Notes: generated by a model not told the origin, from the letters alone. A DNA stretch of 64,000 bases from DATMNI01 sp035570275 (GCA_035570275.1 DATMNI010000063.1:19227-83226), one strand, 5' to 3'; shown: positions 36,578 through 46,328, numbered from the stretch's first letter. Made by a program: numbers and translations.

Positions 36578-36750
36578 CCTCGCTCTGGGGTTGGCGGTGA
36601 CGCCGCCAGCCCCCCTCTTGCGCCCCGATCCAGTCCAACCCCCAAGAGATGGCTGCAAATACATAAGCGAGCGTGCGCAACTGCACGGCATCCGAAAACC
36701 TGTACCCATAAAGCCTCTCCAACGTAGATTTCCGTTACAAAGGCACTTTT

Positions 36751-38490
36751 ATGACAAGACGCGACATACTCAAATACGGTGTGGTAGCGGGCGGTGGAAT
36801 TCTGCTCTCCACTAAAGGTCTGGTCCCCCGGCTGTTTGCCAACACGCCGCAAAGCCCGCAGACAACGCCGTTTATGGACGAACTTCCGGTCCCCAACACG
36901 GTTCAGCGTTTGGCTAACCGCATTAGCGACCTGGACGTGGACGCCCAGACATTCGCCGGCCCGAATGCCAGCTTTTACAAAATCATCGCCATGCAGCGCC
37001 AGGTGCACTACCACAGCCAGCTTCCGCCGACCGGCATTTGGGGATACGTCGACGGGAACCCGGCGGCTCCGCCTCCCTTGGACGCCGCACCCGGTCCCAC
37101 CTTCATGTCGCGCATCAGCGCCGACCGGTTCTCGGGCAACATCGTTCGTGTACAGAATAACCTGCCATCGAATACCACCGGTTTCGGGCTCCCTCAGCTC
37201 ACCACACATTTTCACGGCGGTCATCAACCCTCGCGTTCGGACGGCTTTCCAGCCAAAATCACGGTAAACGGCAAGACCTTCGACCCGGTTATCCAGCCCA
37301 ACGGAGGACACTTCGACCACACTTTTCCGCAGGTCGATCCCGGTTCCATCTCGGACGTTGCCGACCCGTCCGACCGGCCGTCGACACTGTGGTATCACGA
37401 CCATATCCTGGACTCCACCGGCGCCAATGTATATCGCGGGCTGGCAGGTTTCTACCTGGTATTCGACGAGCTGGATACCGGCAATGAATATACCGGCCTG
37501 CGGCTGCCCAGCGGGCAATTTGATGTGCCGCTGGTGATACAGGACAGGATGTTCGCACCTGATGGTTCGCTGGTCTTCGACCCGTTCAACCACGATGGCT
37601 TCCTGGGGGACAAATTCGTCGTTAATGGAAAGATTCAACCGTACCTCAATGTTCAGGGGCGCAAGTACCGCTTCCGCTTCCTCAACGGATCGAATGCCCG
37701 TTTCTATCAGATGTTCCTTACCAACTCGGCGGGCAAGTCTTTTCCCATGACCATGATCGGCACTGACGGGGGCCTTACTTCCCGGCCCCTGCCGAATACC
37801 GGGAGCTTCATGATCGCTCCGGCCGAGCGCTACGAAGTAATCGTCGATTTCAGCGCTTTCCAGCCCGGCGAAACCGTTTATTTCGAAAACCGGCTGGTGC
37901 AGGACGAAGGCCGCGGACCCAAAGGAACCTTCGAGGAGCCAGAGCTCACGACGGCGGGCACCAGGATGCTGCAGTTCCGGGTGGGCGAGCGCGTGGATGA
38001 CAGTCACTTGCTGGACGTGACCCTGCCCGGAGTCCAGTTGCGGCCCTTCCAGCCGATCAGTGACGCCGAGAAGCGCGCCGCGTTGGTGACTACCATCGAG
38101 TTTGACCGCAGCCATGGCGCATGGACGCTGAATGGCGAACTGGCTGGGGACCTCAGCCGCCCCCTGGTGTCGCCGCGTCTCAACCAGCCGCAGATTCTGC
38201 GCCTGATCAACAAGTCCGGCGGATGGTGGCACCCCAACCACATTCACAGCGAATTCGGGCGGGTGCTGAGCCGCAACGGCAGAAGTCCGAGCTCGACTCT
38301 GTCGGAGCAGGACGGGGTCGGCAGGAAGGATGTCCTAATCCTCGGTCCGAATACCGAAGTCGACGTCTTCCTGAAATTCAGGGATTACGCCGGGCCGTTC
38401 GTGTTTCACTGCCATAACCTCGCACACGAAGACATGGCAATGATGGCGCGCTTCGACGTCACCACCACAGCGGGGCAGACCTTCTTCTAA
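36751..38490 (+). CDS. Tat-exported multicopper oxidase, copy 2
   Basis: 579 residues, similar to the copy at 34200 along the whole length. Tat signal TRRDILK, then TTHFHGGHQ, LWYHDH, WWHPNHIHSEF and FVFHCHNLAHEDMAMM, so all trinuclear and type-1 ligands are kept, including the axial Met. Notable change: the first block has HFH in place of HLH. The pair differs most in the N-terminal 60 residues and in surface loops, pointing to different substrates or electron donors. Separated from the SCO1-like gene by 173 bases containing no other feature, so it may have its own promoter. Confidence 0.93.
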   Translation: MTRRDILKYGVVAGGGILLSTKGLVPRLFANTPQSPQTTPFMDELPVPNTVQRLANRISDLDVDAQTFAGPNASFYKIIAMQRQVHYHSQLPPTGIWGYVDGNPAAPPPLDAAPGPTFMSRISADRFSGNIVRVQNNLPSNTTGFGLPQLTTHFHGGHQPSRSDGFPAKITVNGKTFDPVIQPNGGHFDHTFPQVDPGSISDVADPSDRPSTLWYHDHILDSTGANVYRGLAGFYLVFDELDTGNEYTGLRLPSGQFDVPLVIQDRMFAPDGSLVFDPFNHDGFLGDKFVVNGKIQPYLNVQGRKYRFRFLNGSNARFYQMFLTNSAGKSFPMTMIGTDGGLTSRPLPNTGSFMIAPAERYEVIVDFSAFQPGETVYFENRLVQDEGRGPKGTFEEPELTTAGTRMLQFRVGERVDDSHLLDVTLPGVQLRPFQPISDAEKRAALVTTIEFDRSHGAWTLNGELAGDLSRPLVSPRLNQPQILRLINKSGGWWHPNHIHSEFGRVLSRNGRSPSSTLSEQDGVGRKDVLILGPNTEVDVFLKFRDYAGPFVFHCHNLAHEDMAMMARFDVTTTAGQTFF

Positions 38491-38520
38491 AGCTCAAACG
38501 CAAACGCAGCTTCAAACCGG

Positions 38521-38722
38521 GTGTGGGGCAGGTTGCTAACCTGCGGCGGATTGGCAATCCGCCTTTCGCACCTTGCAGGCAAGTCGCCAACGCGGCCGCG
38601 CTCGCTGCCGCACTCCGCCTTTCGCACCTTACAGGCAGTCTGCCAACGCGGGCGCGCTCGCTGCCGCATCGCGCGGGCGGATTAACTAACAATCCGCCGC
38701 AGGTTGGCAACCTGCCCCACAT
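38521..38722. repeat. REP-like repeat pair (family R, copies 3 and 4) with internal tandem
   Basis: The left unit GGGGCAGGTTGCTAACCTGC plus GGCGGATTGGCAATCCGCC starts at about 38524; the right unit, in opposite orientation, ends at 38720 with GGTTGGCAACCTGCCCC. Between them a 55-65-base unit beginning CCGCCTTTCGCACCTT is repeated twice with small changes (about 38558 and 38625). Fills the gap between the second multicopper oxidase and the fucosidase gene. Confidence 0.8.
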
Positions 38723-38772
38723 ATCCGTAACCTTATGAACGCCGGCCGCGCATGGCATAATCTGTGACAGCT

Positions 38773-40470
38773 ATGCCTTCACGGATGATTGCCGGACTGC
38801 TTCTGAGCGTCCTGGTTGACCAAGTGGCCCTCCCGGCGCAACAGACCCAGCCGCCGCTCCAACTGCCGGCGCATACGCCCGATCCGTCCAAGAGCCGGAA
38901 CAATCCGGCGGAGGTCGAAAAGTTTCGCGACCGCGGCTTTGGCATGTTCATTCACTGGGGTGTGGACGGCCCGTTGGCCGGCGTGATTTCGCATTCGCTG
39001 GTGGGCGCGTCGCCCGATTTCGTGGAGCGCTTCTTCCGCACCCTCCCGGGCTATTTCAATCCCGACCGGTATGAGCCCGCGAAGTGGGCGTCTTTGGCCA
39101 AGCTGGCCGGTTTCGAGTACGTGATGTTCACCACCAAGCACCACGCCGGCTTCTGCATGTGGGACACGGCCACTACCAGTTTCTCCGTCATGCACACGCC
39201 TTACGGCAAGGACATCACCCGGCAACTGGTGGACGCCTTCCGGAAGGAGGGGATCGCCATCGGGTTCTACTTTTCGCCGGACGATTTCCACTGGCTCCAC
39301 GAGCACGGCATCACCATCAACCGCCAGGTGAAGGGCGTCTACCCGCAAGAGATTCCCGAGTTCATGGAATACACCAAACGCCAGCTCAAGGAACTGCTGA
39401 CGAACTACGGGACCATCGACTACTTCTTCTTCGACGGGCCAGCCGAGCAACTGACGGATTACGCCTGGCAAATGCAGCCCAAGCTGGTGATCACGCGCGG
39501 CGCCATGGAAACGCCCGAGCAGTATATACCCGGCGTGGCCTTGCCGGGCGCGTGGGAAGGCAACCTGACCATGGGCACCGAGTGGCCCTGGAAAGCCACC
39601 AACGAGGATTACAAATCGGGCACCCAGTTGATCGGCACGCTGATCGAGACACGCGCCAAAGGCGGCACCCAGTTGCTGAACATCGGTCCCAAGCCGGATG
39701 GAGAAATCGCCATCGAACAGGAATCGCGGCTGCGGGAGATCGCGCTTTGGAATTTCGTGAACGGAGAAGCCATCAAGAACGTTCGCCCCTGGGTGATCAC
39801 CAATGAGAACGATATCTGGTTCACCAGGAACGGCAGCACGGTTTACGCGTTCCTGACCAAAATGAGCCCCTGGAGACTGGGCGACGCCAGGACCATCACG
39901 CTGCGCTCCGTCCGGTCAACCCCGGCCACGAAGGTGACCGTGCTAGGCCAATCGGACGAGATGGTGGAATACCGCCCCGGCCTGGCGCCGAAGACCACCT
40001 GGAAGCAGGACGGCGACAAGTTCCAGATCACGGCCTACCGCGCGCAACGGCTCTACACGGACCGGCGGTGGCCGAACCCGATCGTGCTCAAGATGACCAG
40101 CGTCGAACCCGGCCTTTCGCCTCCCGAAGTGCAGACGGCGGGCGCCCAGTGGGACGCTGCCAGCGGCACCGCGGTGCTGCACGGAAAACTGCTCAATCTG
40201 GGTGGAGTGAATCAGGGCAATGTGAATCAGGTGGAAGTGGGATTCCAATACCGCGAGAAGAAAGGCGGCACGGATCTTTCGGAAAAGACCGAGCCGTGGA
40301 CGGATCTGCCTGGCGTTGCGCGTGGGGCCACGGGAGACTTTCAGTATTCACTGGGCGGCCCGGGTGGGCAAAGGCTGCCGGCCCAAAAAGTGTACGAGTA
40401 CCGGGCGCGGGTGAAGCATCCGTTGATCACGATGTACGGGGAAGAGCGGTCGTTCCAGACGGCCCGGTAA
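38773..40470 (+). CDS. alpha-L-fucosidase, GH29
   Basis: 565 residues from ATG 38773 (a GTG three codons upstream is also in frame). A short signal peptide (MIAGLLLSVLVDQVALPAQ) sends it out of the cytoplasm. GH29 features: FGMFIHWGVDGP, YVMFTTKHHAGFCMWDT and DYFFFDGP with the likely nucleophile Asp221. The acid/base residue cannot be assigned confidently. About residues 350-565 form C-terminal beta domains. Releases terminal fucose from glycans; fits the glycan-uptake theme of the Oar-like proteins. Its gene is convergent with the orphan permease at 40526. Confidence 0.9.
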   Translation: MPSRMIAGLLLSVLVDQVALPAQQTQPPLQLPAHTPDPSKSRNNPAEVEKFRDRGFGMFIHWGVDGPLAGVISHSLVGASPDFVERFFRTLPGYFNPDRYEPAKWASLAKLAGFEYVMFTTKHHAGFCMWDTATTSFSVMHTPYGKDITRQLVDAFRKEGIAIGFYFSPDDFHWLHEHGITINRQVKGVYPQEIPEFMEYTKRQLKELLTNYGTIDYFFFDGPAEQLTDYAWQMQPKLVITRGAMETPEQYIPGVALPGAWEGNLTMGTEWPWKATNEDYKSGTQLIGTLIETRAKGGTQLLNIGPKPDGEIAIEQESRLREIALWNFVNGEAIKNVRPWVITNENDIWFTRNGSTVYAFLTKMSPWRLGDARTITLRSVRSTPATKVTVLGQSDEMVEYRPGLAPKTTWKQDGDKFQITAYRAQRLYTDRRWPNPIVLKMTSVEPGLSPPEVQTAGAQWDAASGTAVLHGKLLNLGGVNQGNVNQVEVGFQYREKKGGTDLSEKTEPWTDLPGVARGATGDFQYSLGGPGGQRLPAQKVYEYRARVKHPLITMYGEERSFQTAR

Positions 40471-40525
40471 GGCCTGCCAACGAAGGATGCGAACTGCAAG
40501 GCAGGACAACCATCGGCGCGATGCC

Positions 40526-43204
40526 TCACTCATAACGCAGAGCAACTAAGGGATCAGTGCGCATGGCCCGCTTGGCAGGAATGTAACACGCCGCGGTCGC
40601 CACCAACGCCAGGAGAAGGGCGACTCCGGCGAAGGTCACGGGGTCGACAGCGCTCACCCCGAAAAGCAGGCTGCGCATGAGCTGCGTGAGCCCCAGCGCG
40701 GCCAACAGGCCAACACCGACGCCAATCATGGTCAGGCAGGCTCCTTCCCCCACCACGAGGCGCATCACGTCGCGCGGTTGCGCGCCCAGAGCGACGCGAA
40801 TGCCTACCTCGCGCGTGCGCTGCGAAACCGAATACGAAATCAGCCCATACAGCCCGACCATGGCGAGAATCAGCGCTAACACGGCGAAGCTTCCGATCAA
40901 AAAGGACGGATAACGGCGGAGAAACACAGAGGGCGACTGCGCAATGATCTGCTCCATGGTAACCGGCCGGATCAGAATCAGTTGCGGATCCGTGTTCCGC
41001 AGCGCGGCGCGGACCGCGCCGATCGCGACGCCCGGGTCGCCCGCCGTGCGCACCATGTAAGTGATAAACGTGTTCACGTCCTGGAGGTACGGCGCGAAGA
41101 GAATCGGCTCTTCGGGGCTGTCCAGGCCGGCATCCGCAATGTCCCCGACAACGCCGACGATCTCGCGGAAGGGTTGGGTGGGTGAGTAAGTGAACTTAAT
41201 GCGTTTACCGATCGGATCCTCACCGTGGAGGTATCGTTTCACCCAGGCCTGGTTGACGATGACGCGGCGGGGCGCGGACGCGGTATCGCTGGAATCGTTG
41301 AAGAAGCGGCCTGCGGCCAGCGGAATTCCCATCGTGGAGAAGTAACCGGCGGAGATGTCGCGGATATCGCTTTCGTTATCCTGGCCCGTTACAGTGGGCT
41401 GACCTTCGACCACGAAGCGGATGGTGTTACCGCCACCAGTGAGCGGAACCACACTGGTGGAAGCGATTCCCGCTACGCCGGGCAGGGCGCGGATCCGGTC
41501 CATGAAATCCCGATCGAAGCGGATGGCGTCGGAATCCTGGGCGTAGGACTCAGGCGGAAGAAATACCGAGAAGGTGAGGAGACGCCGCGTATCGAAGCCA
41601 GGATTGCGATCGAGCAGTGCGGAGAGGCTCTTCACCATCAGGCCGGCGCCGACCAGGAGCACTAGCGAGAAGGCGATCTCCGTAACGATGAGCGCCTGGC
41701 GAAGGCGCGTGCGAATCCCGCCGGCGGACGCGCGGCTTTCGTCTTTAAGCGTTTCGCCCACATTGCGATTGGAGACTTCGAGCGCGGGTGCCAGGCCGAA
41801 GGCGACTCCGGTGAACATGGTTGTTCCGAACAGGAATGCCAGCACCACGGGATCGGCGTGTGCGTCGCGCAAGTACGGCATCGAATCGAGCAGCCTCTGG
41901 GGTATCGCGGCGATGAGCAGGGCTGTTCCGGAGCGCGCGATCAACAGGCCAAGCGTGGCTCCGGCAGACGCCAGGATCAGGCTTTCGGCCAGGAGCTGTG
42001 AAATCAACCGTCCGCGGCCGGCCCCGAGGGCGGCGCGAACGGCGAATTCCCTCCGCCGGCGCGTGGCACGGGCCATCAGAAGGTTCGCGACATTGGCGCA
42101 CGCGATGAGCAGCACAAAGCCGACGGCGCCAAACAGAACCAAAAGCAGCGGCCGGATGGGTCCGACGATGCGATCGCGCAGCGCAGCGATGACCACCCGA
42201 ATAGCGCCGTTCTGTGCCGGGTAAGCGGCAGCAAGGCGCGAATTGATCAGGTCCATCTCCGCCGCGGCTTGCGCAGGCGTGGCGCCGCGAGCCAGGCGCC
42301 CGATGACGCGCATCCAGCGGAGGCTGCGTCGTGCCGCCATACCCTGGCTGATATGCAGTGGCACCCAAATTTGAACGTTTCCCCGCGGCGCAAATTCAAA
42401 CTCGGCTGGAAGAACACCGACGATGGTGACTTTATTCGAGTCAAGCTGGATGGAGCGGCCGATGACCTGCGGATCCGCGCCAAACCGGCTTCTCCAAAAA
42501 CTATGGGTGAGGATGGCGGCCAGGGGACCCGAAGCGACGTCCTCACCGGCGTAGAAATCGCGTCCGAGGAACGGTTTGATGCCGAGAGTGGAGAAGAAAT
42601 TGGTTGTGGCCTGCACGGCAAAGACGCTCTCCGGTTCACCCACGCCGCGCAGCGTGAAACCGTCTGCGTTGAAACCGGCAAGCGATTCAAAGGTCTTCGA
42701 CTGTGTCCGCCAATCGAGGTAATCGAGGTAAGACGCGTTCCAAGACCCCATGGTCAGTTGGCCGGACAGCTCTCGTTGGGTGCGCACTTCGCCGAGGGTA
42801 ATGAGGCGGTCCGGCTGGGCGTACGGCAACGGGCGGATCAGGGCCGCGCGGACCACCGAAAAGATGGCCGTATTGGCGCCGATCCCCAGGGCCAAAGTGA
42901 GGATTGCGACAACGGTGAACGCCATAGATTGGCGTAACGTGCGGAGACCGAAACGCAGGTCTTGCAACAGATTCTCGATGAAGTTTACACGGCGCATATC
43001 GCGACACTCCTCGCCATATTGAGTAAGGCCTCGGATGGCGCACAACGCAGCCCCGCGGGCTTCGTCAGGCGTCATGCCAGAGACGAGATTCTCTTCGATC
43101 TGCTGGTCGAGATGAAAGCGAAGTTCGGCCTCAAGCTCGCGTTCCACGCTGTGGCGGCGCAACAGGGAGCGGAGGCGCAGACGGACTTGGTTAAACGCAC
43201 GCAC
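40526..43204 (-). CDS. orphan MacB/FtsX-type permease (acidobacterial ADOP type)
   Basis: 892 residues. An N-terminal permease-prefix domain (VERELEAELRFHLDQQIEEN, about 1-75) is followed by the first transmembrane helix (FTVVAILTLALGIGANTAIF), a MacB-like periplasmic domain, three helices of FtsX type, a second periplasmic domain and a second FtsX block ending in YIPAKRAMRTDPLVALRYE. This duplicated layout, without its own ATPase, is the ADOP (acidobacterial duplicated orphan permease) family. Substrate and ATPase unknown. Start is the GTG at 43204, one base after the PadR stop, so it is coupled to the PadR gene. Confidence 0.92.
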   Translation of the reverse strand: MRAFNQVRLRLRSLLRRHSVERELEAELRFHLDQQIEENLVSGMTPDEARGAALCAIRGLTQYGEECRDMRRVNFIENLLQDLRFGLRTLRQSMAFTVVAILTLALGIGANTAIFSVVRAALIRPLPYAQPDRLITLGEVRTQRELSGQLTMGSWNASYLDYLDWRTQSKTFESLAGFNADGFTLRGVGEPESVFAVQATTNFFSTLGIKPFLGRDFYAGEDVASGPLAAILTHSFWRSRFGADPQVIGRSIQLDSNKVTIVGVLPAEFEFAPRGNVQIWVPLHISQGMAARRSLRWMRVIGRLARGATPAQAAAEMDLINSRLAAAYPAQNGAIRVVIAALRDRIVGPIRPLLLVLFGAVGFVLLIACANVANLLMARATRRRREFAVRAALGAGRGRLISQLLAESLILASAGATLGLLIARSGTALLIAAIPQRLLDSMPYLRDAHADPVVLAFLFGTTMFTGVAFGLAPALEVSNRNVGETLKDESRASAGGIRTRLRQALIVTEIAFSLVLLVGAGLMVKSLSALLDRNPGFDTRRLLTFSVFLPPESYAQDSDAIRFDRDFMDRIRALPGVAGIASTSVVPLTGGGNTIRFVVEGQPTVTGQDNESDIRDISAGYFSTMGIPLAAGRFFNDSSDTASAPRRVIVNQAWVKRYLHGEDPIGKRIKFTYSPTQPFREIVGVVGDIADAGLDSPEEPILFAPYLQDVNTFITYMVRTAGDPGVAIGAVRAALRNTDPQLILIRPVTMEQIIAQSPSVFLRRYPSFLIGSFAVLALILAMVGLYGLISYSVSQRTREVGIRVALGAQPRDVMRLVVGEGACLTMIGVGVGLLAALGLTQLMRSLLFGVSAVDPVTFAGVALLLALVATAACYIPAKRAMRTDPLVALRYE

Positions 43205-43205
43205 C

Positions 43206-43537
43206 TCAAACCTCTTGGACCACCAGGTTGATGGCGGCGGAGAGGCGGGTCCAGGATTCCAATTCCCTCTTCATTTGGCCGCGCCCGGCGCTTGTAAGGG
43301 AGTAGAATTTGGCCATTCGGCCGGTCTCGGTTGGCCGCCACTCAGCCTCGATCCAACCCTGCTGCTCCAGACGGTGCAACGCCGGGTATAGCGAACCCTG
43401 CTGGAGACCTGGAGGGCTTCCCGTGAAATCTGCTGGATGCGCTTGGCGATAGCCCAACCGTGTTTGGGTTCGAGCGAGATCGTCTTAAAGATCAGCAGGT
43501 CCAGTGTTCCTTGGACCAGATCGGTCGGTTTGCCCAT
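43206..43537 (-). pseudogene. PadR-family regulator, frame-broken
   Basis: From ATG 43537 the reading frame gives a PadR start (MGKPTDLVQGTLDLLIFKTI then HGWAIAKRIQQISREALQV) and shifts at 43408. The rest of the winged helix is in another frame (QQGSLYPALHRLEQQGWIEA, then GRMAKFYSLTSAGR) to the stop at 43206. Removing two bases, the TC at 43404-43405, joins them as ALQV-QQGSLYPAL, the expected PadR sequence. Either a 2-bp duplication inactivated the gene or it is a sequencing error. PadR genes usually repress the ADOP-type permease that follows. Confidence 0.85.
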
Positions 43538-43634
43538 ACGCCTGGATTATCCACAATTGTAGACGATCATGGCATCGATTTGTTAGCTTGTTCCGAGCAG
43601 CGGCGCGAGGATCCTGCGGGACAGCCAGCCCTCG

Positions 43635-45053
43635 CTAAAGTTCCGCCAGCAAAGGCGGCTTCCAGCCTCCCAGCGCCTCTTCCAGCCAGCCCGCCACAGC
43701 CAGCGCGATGTCTTCCCGCCACGGTGGGGCTACTACCTGAACTGCGATCGGCAGGCCCGCATCCGCACCAGCATTGGCCTCGCCGCAGCGGACCACAGCC
43801 GCCGGCCAGCCGGTCAGATTGTAGGCCATCGTATGGCTGAAGCCCCGGAAGTTTTCGTCCAGCGTCGACGCGCCATGCGGCAGCGCAGGCTGAGGATAGG
43901 CCGGGCACAGGATGACATCGTACCGGCGCAGGAAGGCGAACATCTCGGCGCGATACTGGTCCAGTTCCGCCCAATAGCCGGCGAATCCCGCCACATCGGT
44001 CCGATAGCGGCGGAGTTTTTCCAGCCAGTCGCCCAGCAGCGGATGCACGGTGGTGGAACCAACTCCGGCGAGGTACTGCCACAACCCATCGCCGCCATCG
44101 GCGCCCAGTAACTTCATCTCCAGGTCGTAGGCTTGGGCCAGGCAAGCGGGGCGATCCTCTTCCAGCACCGCGACTTCACCTGCCAGGCTGGCGGCCGCGG
44201 CGCGAACTACGCGCTCCACCTCGGGGCCGGCCGGAGCGATGCCGTTTCCGGTGTAAAACGCCACGCGTAGTGTGCCCCGGTCCACCGCCGCCGGGTCGCC
44301 GACAGCCATGCTGACGCAGGTGGGGTCACGGCCGTCCGAGCCGGCCAGCAGGGGCATCAGGGTATTCAGATCCTCGACGCGCCGCGCCATGGGCCCGATC
44401 TGCCAGAGCGTTTCGATCCAGCCGCCGGCGGGCGGGAAATGGCCGGTGCGCGGCAGCCGTCCCGAGGTCGGCTTGATGCCGGCGATGCCGCAGAACGCGG
44501 CCGGCAAGCGCACGCTACCCGCGGCATCGCTGCCTAAGCCCATCGGTGAACCGCAAGCGGCGATCAACGCGGCCTCGCCCCCGCTGCTGCCGCCTGCAGT
44601 GCGCGTCAGGTCGTAGGGATTATTGGTGGCGCCGAACAGCAGGTTGTCGCTTTCGAAGGCAAACAGCAGATCGGGAAGATTGGTCCGGGCGATGGGAATG
44701 GCTCCGGCCGCTCGCAGCCGCCCCACCAGCGTGGCATCTTCGGTGGATGGCGCGGCCGTCATCCGGCCCAGAGTGCCGGCGGTGCAGACGCGGCCGGCCA
44801 CTTCGATGGCGTCCTTCACGCTGAAGGGCACGCCGTGCAGGGGACAATCGCACTGTTCACCGCGGGGCGCCGCGGCGTCGGCCGCGCGCGCCTGCGCCAA
44901 CGCCGCGTCGGTGAACACCTCCACGGCGGCGTGGATTGCCGGATTGACCTTGCGGATTTGGTCAAGATGCGCCTGGACCAGTTCCAGCGATGAGACATGG
45001 CGCTGGCGAATCAGCCGGGCCTGTTGCGTTGCCGAAAGGGAAAGAAGCTGCAT
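43635..45053 (-). CDS. amidase (amidase-signature family)
   Basis: 472 residues. Catalytic triad pattern of the amidase-signature enzymes: Lys80 in HGVPFSVKDA, the cis-Ser segment GGSSGGE (156-157) and nucleophile Ser180 in GSDAAGSVR. Unlike GatA, it does not sit with gatB or gatC, so a stand-alone amidase on a small amide, nitrile-derived amide or peptide is likelier. It follows an ATP-grasp gene by 36 bases on the same strand, suggesting a joint pathway in which a ligase makes and this enzyme trims an amide (inference). Start ATG 45053. Confidence 0.9.
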   Translation of the reverse strand: MQLLSLSATQQARLIRQRHVSSLELVQAHLDQIRKVNPAIHAAVEVFTDAALAQARAADAAAPRGEQCDCPLHGVPFSVKDAIEVAGRVCTAGTLGRMTAAPSTEDATLVGRLRAAGAIPIARTNLPDLLFAFESDNLLFGATNNPYDLTRTAGGSSGGEAALIAACGSPMGLGSDAAGSVRLPAAFCGIAGIKPTSGRLPRTGHFPPAGGWIETLWQIGPMARRVEDLNTLMPLLAGSDGRDPTCVSMAVGDPAAVDRGTLRVAFYTGNGIAPAGPEVERVVRAAAASLAGEVAVLEEDRPACLAQAYDLEMKLLGADGGDGLWQYLAGVGSTTVHPLLGDWLEKLRRYRTDVAGFAGYWAELDQYRAEMFAFLRRYDVILCPAYPQPALPHGASTLDENFRGFSHTMAYNLTGWPAAVVRCGEANAGADAGLPIAVQVVAPPWREDIALAVAGWLEEALGGWKPPLLAEL

Positions 45054-45089
45054 GGCGTTTCAGGGAAGCGTTCAGATTGGGTTGGTCCG

Positions 45090-46328
45090 TTAGTGGCCGG
45101 GCGCGTCTTTGGGCGGTTCGTAGGCGTAGAAATCGTCGCGGAACCGCTGCGTGTAGGCTTCCAACAGGCGCCGGACGCGCTCCTGGTCGGGCGATTTTAC
45201 GATCAGGCCGGCATGATGATCCTGGCTCATCCGCCAGACAATTTCAGGGTCGTTGTATGCCGCCGTGTCGGGCTGCGGCTGGCGCGCCAATGAGATCAAG
45301 AGCGCCGCATAATCCTGCCGGGGCTCGGGCGGCCGGTAGTCCGTCTTCCCGCCGGCCACTTCCAGCCTGGCCCACTCGGCCCACAAATTCAGACCGCTGG
45401 CGGCCTCCACCAGGTCCGCGATGTGCGCCCCGCCAACGCGCGCCGAGGTTTCCAGAAAATAGATGCGGCCTTCCTGGGCCCTGAGTTCCTGGGGTTCCTG
45501 GGCTTCGATGAACTCGCCAGACTTGATGAACTCGGTGTGCGAAACGCCGCGCACCATGCCGAGCGCCGCCATCACGCGCGCATTTTCGGCCAGCAGGCGC
45601 CGGGCGTCCTCCGACTCACGCCCCAGGATGCGCGTGGTAAAGATGCCGCCGGTATGCGCCACTTCCATCGGCGGACGCCCATAACCGCTGGCAATGGCAA
45701 ACAGCACCTCCTTTTCGTAGACGATGGTGTCCACGTGGAAGATGCCGCCCGGCACGAACCGTTCCAGCAGGTAGTGCGATTGCAGATCGCCCAGCGATTC
45801 CAGCACGGGCCACAGGTCGTCCGCGCGGTGAATCTTCTTGATCCCGATGGCGCCGGCCATGGACCGGGGCTTCAAAACCCAGGGGCCCGGCACGCGTTCC
45901 ATGAATTCCCCCACCCGCCGATGGTTCAGAATGTGGACGAACTCGGGCACGGCGAGCCCGGCCTCGGCGGCCTTAATGCGCATGGCCAGTTTGTCGCGAA
46001 AGTAATGCGCGGTGGTCTCGCCCATTCCCGGCACGCGCAGGTGCTCACGCAGGGCCGCGGCCATCTCCACGTCGAAATCGTCCAGCGCCACGATGCGGTC
46101 GAACACGTGGGTTCGCGCCAGATAACTCACCGCCCGAAGAGTATCGCCGCGGTCCCACCGATGATGGTCGTCCGGCATATAGAAGACTTCGTCGACGCTC
46201 TCCATCGGCCACCGGGCCTGATGCTGCAAGCTGAGCGACGTGAGCAGCAGCACGGTGCAGCCTTGCCGCTTGCACTCGCGCAGAAACTCGTGGCCCTTCT
46301 CAAAGCCGGCCAGGCACAGGATGGTCAT
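45090..46328 (-). CDS. ATP-grasp domain carboxylate-amine ligase-like protein
   Basis: 412 residues with an N-terminal preATP-grasp Rossmann part (MTILCLAGFEKGHEFLRECK, residues 1-95) and an ATP-grasp domain: RDKLAMRIKAAEAGLAVPEF, then WVLKPRSMAGAIGI (P-loop-like lid), HVDTIVYEKEVLF and the metal site YFLETSARVGGAHI (Glu and Asn-equivalent Gly). Such single-subunit enzymes form amide, ester or thioester bonds on peptides or small acids. Linked with the amidase downstream; the substrate is unknown. First gene of the two-gene unit; upstream is repeat-rich DNA. Confidence 0.85.
   Translation of the reverse strand: MTILCLAGFEKGHEFLRECKRQGCTVLLLTSLSLQHQARWPMESVDEVFYMPDDHHRWDRGDTLRAVSYLARTHVFDRIVALDDFDVEMAAALREHLRVPGMGETTAHYFRDKLAMRIKAAEAGLAVPEFVHILNHRRVGEFMERVPGPWVLKPRSMAGAIGIKKIHRADDLWPVLESLGDLQSHYLLERFVPGGIFHVDTIVYEKEVLFAIASGYGRPPMEVAHTGGIFTTRILGRESEDARRLLAENARVMAALGMVRGVSHTEFIKSGEFIEAQEPQELRAQEGRIYFLETSARVGGAHIADLVEAASGLNLWAEWARLEVAGGKTDYRPPEPRQDYAALLISLARQPQPDTAAYNDPEIVWRMSQDHHAGLIVKSPDQERVRRLLEAYTQRFRDDFYAYEPPKDAPGH

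Noticed and set aside
36451..38247. Minus-strand frame opposite the second multicopper oxidase
   Set aside because: The + strand protein has all copper ligands; the antisense frame has none.
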